From Chloroflexota bacterium (GTDB lineage Bacteria; Chloroflexota; Anaerolineae; UBA1429), in NCBI GenBank assembly GCA_012513595.1, contig JAAZBY010000098.1, forward strand, positions 1 through 8,670: a stretch of 8,670 nt of DNA, given 5' to 3'. A model generated the notes under the pieces. The model made no database searches and had not been told where the DNA came from. It saw only the letters and a program-made list of their open reading frames with translations. The translations under genes were made by a program, and so were the position numbers. Shown in pieces: positions 5,129-8,670 of the stretch (position 1 is the first letter of the stretch; each line of letters starts with the position of its first letter).

Positions 5129-6556
5129 CTAGTGCGCCGCCAGCCAGAGCACCTGCGAACGGATGCTCTGCCGAAGGCCCAGTGTGTCACCCAGCAACCC
5201 GACGGCTGCGGCCGTGACCTCGCCGCTGTCGACCCCGACCCGGTAGACCTGCCCCAAGGACTCTTCCCCCGCCGGGGCAGCCATGTACCACAGCGACTGG
5301 TCATCGGGCGCCCAGATCAGCCCATGCACCCCACCCTCGCCCTGCGGCACGAGCGTGCGCGTGCTCCCCGTGGCCGAGTCCCAGATCTCGATGCTCGCCT
5401 CTCTCTGCCCCGCTTGTGTAGGCTTCGCACCGCCAAAATAGGCCAGTAGCTCTCCCGAGTGGCTCCACTGCGGCGCCCAGGCGTAGGAATCGCCTATCCC
5501 AACCGGCGTCGGCCCCACCTGCAGGCGCTCACTGCCGTCTGGGCGCAGCAGCCATAGCTCGCCGACCCAGTAGTCTCCGTCGTACGGTTGCACCGGTGTC
5601 TCCTGACGGACGGCGATCCACTCGCCACGTGGTGACCAGGACACATGGCTCACGTGGCTATCCCGCGCGTCCAGAAGCCTGCAGTCCCCGTGCAGACCGC
5701 ATACCCATACCTCGCTCCAGTTCGTCCGTCCGGCACCATCGGTGAGCACCAGGGCCACCTGGTCCCCGCCTGGCGAGAAGGATGCCGAGTCAAGCTGCCA
5801 CACCTGACCCTCTTGCGGCGGTGCGCCGCTCTGCCACGGCATCGCCACCGCCTCCAGCGCGTCCGTGCGCACGTCCAGAAGCGCTACCCTCATGGTCTCC
5901 AACGAGAAACCGCTCGTGGCCAGCACCCTCTCACCGTCTGGATGCCAGGCCACGGGCCACCAGTCACCGTAGGGATAGAGTATCCCGTGGCTGAACTGAC
6001 CGGAGGCCACGTCGAGCACCCATGCGGCGCTCCCCTCGCCATACGCCGTGGTGACGAGCACCCGCCGGCCGTCCGGAGAAGGACGCATGCCGATGATCGC
6101 CGTGCGCGCCATGGCCAGGAACCCGGTGTCGAGGAACGTGCGCTCCCCGTGCGGTTCCCCGCTATCATCGACCATCAGTCGTAGAATCGCCGGGTAGCCC
6201 GACCGTTCGTCCCTCCCCGACAGGAGCGCCACACTCCAGCTCCCCCCGAGCGTGGGCACGGGCGTGGGCTCCGGTGTCGCCGTCGCCGTCGGCAGCGGCG
6301 TCCAGGTCGGCAGGGCCATGATCGCCTCCGCCGTCTGGATGTACGGCTCGGGCGTGACCGTGGGCGTGGGAGGAACAGGCGTCGGCCAGCCCTCCGGCGA
6401 GGGCGGCGGAGTGATCACCGGCACGGGGTAGCCCGGCGCCTCCTGCCCCGCCGCGGATCGCGCGTCTGCGGTGGGGGACGGCACCTGGGGAGGCAGGCAC
6501 CCGCTCAGCACGGCGGCCGCTAGGATGATGGTGACCGCACGTTGTACGCTGCGCAT
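5129..6556 (-). CDS. Secreted lipoprotein with six-repeat TolB-like propeller, paralogue 3 (first of array)
   Basis: A 475-aa protein, first in transcription order. The signal peptide has a canonical lipobox LSGC with Cys20. A Pro/Thr-rich spacer (about 45-103, e.g. PTPTVTPEP, TATATPEPTPVPT) precedes six PD40-type motifs near residues 160, 204, 261, 308, 365 and 416. Several of these are degenerate (SPGG, SPRG, SHSG, APDD), so it is the most divergent propeller of the three. Two cysteines, 286 and 292 (VCGLHGDC), could form a disulfide outside the membrane. The start ATG (6554-6556) has AAGGGG 8 bases upstream. The N-terminal block MRSVQR and AAGQE..GYP (35-43) is shared with the other two. 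Role unknown; a surface-exposed binding protein is the cautious inference. Confidence 0.87.
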   Translation of the reverse strand: MRSVQRAVTIILAAAVLSGCLPPQVPSPTADARSAAGQEAPGYPVPVITPPPSPEGWPTPVPPTPTVTPEPYIQTAEAIMALPTWTPLPTATATPEPTPVPTLGGSWSVALLSGRDERSGYPAILRLMVDDSGEPHGERTFLDTGFLAMARTAIIGMRPSPDGRRVLVTTAYGEGSAAWVLDVASGQFSHGILYPYGDWWPVAWHPDGERVLATSGFSLETMRVALLDVRTDALEAVAMPWQSGAPPQEGQVWQLDSASFSPGGDQVALVLTDGAGRTNWSEVWVCGLHGDCRLLDARDSHVSHVSWSPRGEWIAVRQETPVQPYDGDYWVGELWLLRPDGSERLQVGPTPVGIGDSYAWAPQWSHSGELLAYFGGAKPTQAGQREASIEIWDSATGSTRTLVPQGEGGVHGLIWAPDDQSLWYMAAPAGEESLGQVYRVGVDSGEVTAAAVGLLGDTLGLRQSIRSQVLWLAAH

Positions 6557-6651
6557 GGGAACCCCTTACTGCGTGGGCACGGACCACGCGGGGTCTGCAG
6601 GGAACGACCGACTCCGTACGCGGTTCGCAGTCACTAGCGGTAAGGGCAGGG
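6557..6651 (-). promoter_or_regulatory. Conserved 5' leader of paralogue 3 (copy C)
   Basis: Homologous to leader B over the full 95 bases. The hairpin stem GCGTGG/CCACGC (6571-6576 with 6584-6589) is identical to copies A and B. The loop differs at two positions that would pair with each other: G-C in A and B, C-G in C. The ribosome binding site AAGGGG follows directly. The compensatory pair favours an RNA structure. Confidence 0.65.
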
Positions 6652-6713
6652 GGTGGGGCCTGGGGGCGGCCCGGCCCCGAATGTACTGGGCTTGATGTGA
6701 TCCCCATAATGCC

Positions 6714-6722
6714 ATTGTAGCA
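6714..6722 (-). promoter_or_regulatory. Candidate extended -10 promoter for the propeller array
   Basis: On the - strand the sequence reads TGCTACAAT, an extended -10 element (TGn plus TACAAT), in an AT-richer patch of an otherwise GC-rich region. It lies about 160 bases upstream of the paralogue 3 start, beyond leader C. No good -35 box is found at 17-18 bases. An inverted repeat ATAATG (6706-6711) / CATTAT (6723-6728) brackets the -10 box and could be a repressor or activator site. Confidence 0.4.
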
Positions 6723-6784
6723 CATTATTGCCGCGATACACTACTAGTTAGGGAATATAGAGCGACTAGAGCCAAAGAGTCCAC

Positions 6785-6840
6785 GCGAGTGGGCATAGCG
6801 AGGTAACCCACTCGCCTCTTGGGAGGCCAACTAGATGGCC
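6785..6840. repeat. Chain of overlapping inverted repeats in the divergent intergenic region
   Basis: Three inverted repeats share arms. GCGAGTGGG (6785-6793) pairs with CCCACTCGC (6807-6815), a perfect 9 bp with a 13-base loop. GCCTC (6814-6818) pairs with GAGGC (6823-6827). GGCCA (6825-6829) pairs with TGGCC (6836-6840). Each neighbour overlaps the next by two or three bases, so not all can form at once. The palindrome AGGCGCCT (6850-6857) follows. It may be a structured leader RNA of the oxidoreductase, or protein-binding DNA; transcription of this stretch is unproven. Confidence 0.45.
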
Positions 6841-6958
6841 TTCCCCCCGAGGCGCCTTCCCACCAGAAGAGGAACCTCCCCCGTTCAGACTAAAAGAAGA
6901 GCCGCATCGTCGCAGGCTGCGCCATGCCGCAGGTTGGGCGCCCCCCTCCCGCCCCCAC

Positions 6959-6987
6959 TTGCCCCGGCCGCGCCCGGCCCGTATCAT
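6959..6987 (+). promoter_or_regulatory. Sigma-70-like promoter of the oxidoreductase gene
   Basis: TTGCCC (6959-6964) and TATCAT (6982-6987) are separated by exactly 17 bases, a good housekeeping-type promoter. Transcription would begin near 6994, giving a short leader of about 28 bases with GGAGGT (7012-7017) five bases before the ATG. Confidence 0.6.
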
Positions 6988-7021
6988 GCCGGCGATAAGC
7001 CACCCTCACCCGGAGGTACCC

Positions 7022-8329
7022 ATGCCGCCCACTCCGCTCACCGCTGCCATCGTTGGTGCCGGGCACCGCGCGGTCCTCTACGCCTCTTACGCGCACCTCC
7101 ACCCGGAGGAGTTGCGCATCGTCGCCATCGCCGAGCCGGACGATCTCCGCCGCAACCTCTCCGCCGAGGCCCACGGCATCCCGCCGGAGCGGCGCTTCCG
7201 CTCGGCCGAAGAGTTGGCCGCCGCCGGCCGCCTGGCCGATTTCGCCATCAACGGCACGATGGACACGCAGCACGTGCCCACCTCGCTCCCGCTGCTCGAG
7301 GCCGGCTACCACCTCCTCCTGGAAAAGCCCTTCGCCACCAACGAGGGCGAGCTATGGCAACTGGTTGACGCGGCGCGGCGCAACGAGCGCCTCGTCGGCA
7401 TCTGCCACGTGCTCCGCTTTGCGCCCTTTTACGCCGAGATCCGCGCCAGGGTCGCGGCCGGTGCCATTGGCCAGGTCCTCAACGTCCAGACCACCGAGCA
7501 CGTCTCGTACCACCACATGGCCGTGGCGTTCGTGCGCGGCAAGTGGAACAGCCAGGGGCGTTGCGGGTCGAGCATGTTGATGTCCAAGTGCTGCCACGAC
7601 CTGGACCTGATCGTGTGGATGAAGAGCGGCGTGCACCCCACTGCGGTCAGCAGCTTTGGCAGCCTGACCTACTTTCGCCCGGAGCGCGCCCCCGCCGGCG
7701 CCGGGAGTCGTTGCCTGGTCGACTGCCCCATCGAGGCGGATTGCCCCTACTCGGCGCGCAAGCACTACATCGATCACCCCGACCGCTGGGCCTTCTACGT
7801 CTGGCAGCCGATCGAGCACCTGCCCAACCCGACGATTGCCGACAAGATCGCCTCGCTCGCCGGGGATAACCCCTTTGGCCGCTGCGTCTGGAAGTGCGAC
7901 AACGACGTGGTCGACCATCAGTCGCTGGCCATCTCCTTTGCCGACGGCGCCACCGCCACCCACAACATGGTCGGCGGGGCGGCCAAGCCCTCCCGCTCGA
8001 TCCACCTCCTCGGCACCGACGGCGAGATCGAGGGCCACCTGGAGGATTCGCGCTTTGTGATCCGCCACATCGACCCGCGCCCCGGGCACGAGACGGCGGA
8101 GGGAGTGGTTGACCTGCGCATCCGCGGGGACATGCACGGGGCAGCGGGGGGCCACGGCGGCGGGGATCTGCGCTTGGTGCGCGACTTTGTGCGCGTGGTG
8201 CGCGGGGAGGAACCGTCGCTCTCCACCACCAGCCTGGAGGATTCGGTCTACGGGCACCTGATCGGCTTTGCCGCCGACCGCGCCCGGGAAGAGGGCCGCG
8301 TGGTGCCGATGCCGCAGCGGGCTATCTAG
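7022..8329 (+). CDS. Gfo/Idh/MocA-family NAD(P)-dependent oxidoreductase
   Basis: A 435-aa protein. The N-terminal Rossmann fold shows AAIVGAGHR (8-16) for dinucleotide binding, D/E at the end of the second strand (IAEPD, 36-40) and the family EKP motif (101-103). In the second half, KCCHDLD (189-195) supplies the His/Asp pair expected near the substrate site. A subgroup-specific cysteine cluster follows: C231, C235, C241 (CPYSARKHY, 241-249), C288 and C292 (RCVWKCDNDVVDHQ, 287-300). The family oxidises or reduces sugars, inositols and related polyols with NAD(P); the exact substrate cannot be read here. ATG7022 is chosen over an upstream TTG in frame at 6959 because GGAGGT sits ahead of it and the protein begins directly before the Rossmann strand. 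The stop overlaps the stop of the convergent glycosyltransferase. Confidence 0.92.
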   Translation: MPPTPLTAAIVGAGHRAVLYASYAHLHPEELRIVAIAEPDDLRRNLSAEAHGIPPERRFRSAEELAAAGRLADFAINGTMDTQHVPTSLPLLEAGYHLLLEKPFATNEGELWQLVDAARRNERLVGICHVLRFAPFYAEIRARVAAGAIGQVLNVQTTEHVSYHHMAVAFVRGKWNSQGRCGSSMLMSKCCHDLDLIVWMKSGVHPTAVSSFGSLTYFRPERAPAGAGSRCLVDCPIEADCPYSARKHYIDHPDRWAFYVWQPIEHLPNPTIADKIASLAGDNPFGRCVWKCDNDVVDHQSLAISFADGATATHNMVGGAAKPSRSIHLLGTDGEIEGHLEDSRFVIRHIDPRPGHETAEGVVDLRIRGDMHGAAGGHGGGDLRLVRDFVRVVRGEEPSLSTTSLEDSVYGHLIGFAADRAREEGRVVPMPQRAI

Positions 8330-8670
8330 AGGTTCACCGCCAGCGAGGGGCGCGCCCCCACCGAGGCATAGATATCGAGGAGGGCCAGGCCGGCGCGCCG
8401 CCAGGAGAAATCCTCCTCGGCCCGCTGCCGCAGGGCCGTGCCCAGCGCCGCGCGCCGGTCCGGGCGGGCGGCCAGGCTCAGGATGCCCTGCGCGAGGGCC
8501 TCGACGTCTCCGCGCGGCGCGTAGACCCCCAGGGACCCCAGGAACTCGCGGCTGACCTCGCCATCAAAGGCTACCGTGGGGAGGCCGGTGGCCATGTAGT
8601 TCAGGATCTTGCCGGCCCCCTCCGTGGCAGACATCTTGGGCGACAGGGCAATATCCCCCATCCCCAACAG
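8326..8670 (-). CDS. Glycosyltransferase group 1 (GT4-type), C-terminal part only
   Basis: The last 114 residues of a protein whose 5' part lies beyond the right edge. It has the GT4/group 1 nucleotide-sugar-binding signature EGAGKILNYMATGLPTVAFD (16-35 of the internal ATG numbering), followed by LGVYAPRGDVEALAQGI and a closing helix typical of these GT-B enzymes (RQRAEEDFSWRRAGLALLDIY). Such enzymes transfer sugars from nucleotide- or lipid-linked donors, often for cell-surface glycans. Donor and acceptor are unknown. The frame is open to position 8670, so the internal ATG at 8667 is not a real start. It converges on the oxidoreductase with a 4-base overlap. Confidence 0.88.
   Translation of the reverse strand: MLGMGDIALSPKMSATEGAGKILNYMATGLPTVAFDGEVSREFLGSLGVYAPRGDVEALAQGILSLAARPDRRAALGTALRQRAEEDFSWRRAGLALLDIYASVGARPSLAVNL

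Noticed and set aside
1944..6556. Prolyl oligopeptidase / dipeptidyl peptidase assignment for the propeller genes
   Set aside because: The propeller repeats resemble those of S9 peptidases, but the proteins end after six blades and no alpha/beta-hydrolase domain or GxSxG motif is present.
6720..6960. Small gene or known riboswitch in the intergenic region
   Set aside because: No open frame with a ribosome binding site and no recognisable riboswitch core; kept only as an unassigned set of inverted repeats.
7352..8257. Long antisense open frame (301 codons) opposite the oxidoreductase
   Set aside because: It mirrors a firmly identified Gfo/Idh/MocA gene, has no family motif and no ribosome binding site; typical of high-GC coding DNA.

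Overview
The window reads as chromosomal DNA of a GC-rich bacterium. Long Pro/Thr-rich linkers behind a lipoprotein signal, followed by WD40/TolB-like propellers, are common in Chloroflexota, so that phylum is my best guess, but this is style recognition and not proof. Every gene found has a convincing bacterial start or family signature. Many long antisense ORFs are by-products of the high GC content.

Left part (1-1051, + strand): a tRNA cluster, Phe(GAA, 5' end cut by the window edge), Gly(GCC) and Cys(GCA), closed by an intrinsic-terminator-like hairpin. It is followed by a compact hicB-hicA toxin-antitoxin pair, antitoxin first, with a repeat-rich upstream region. hicA ends inside a long hairpin that separates it from the convergent genes to its right.

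Middle part (1074-6556, - strand, transcribed right to left): three paralogous secreted lipoprotein-type proteins in tandem (475, 457 and 472 aa), then an AadA-like nucleotidyltransferase. Each paralogue has a signal peptide, a Pro/Thr-rich spacer and six SPDG-type repeats, as in a six-bladed TolB-like propeller. The most striking feature is that the 5' module (untranslated leader, ribosome binding site, signal peptide and the next ~25 codons) is nearly the same in all three, while the propellers have diverged strongly. The leader carries a hairpin directly upstream of the ribosome binding site. Its stem is invariant and one apical base pair differs by a compensatory swap.

Right part (6557-8670): an AT-richer intergenic region with a - strand promoter candidate for the propeller array, a chain of overlapping inverted repeats and a good + strand promoter. 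The latter serves a Gfo/Idh/MocA-type oxidoreductase (435 aa) with a conserved cysteine cluster. Its stop codon lies in a CTAG shared with the stop of a convergent, window-truncated family-4-type glycosyltransferase. The oxidoreductase and glycosyltransferase suggest sugar or glycoconjugate metabolism. No link between them and the propeller array can be shown from sequence alone. I see no CRISPR array, insertion sequence or phage gene.
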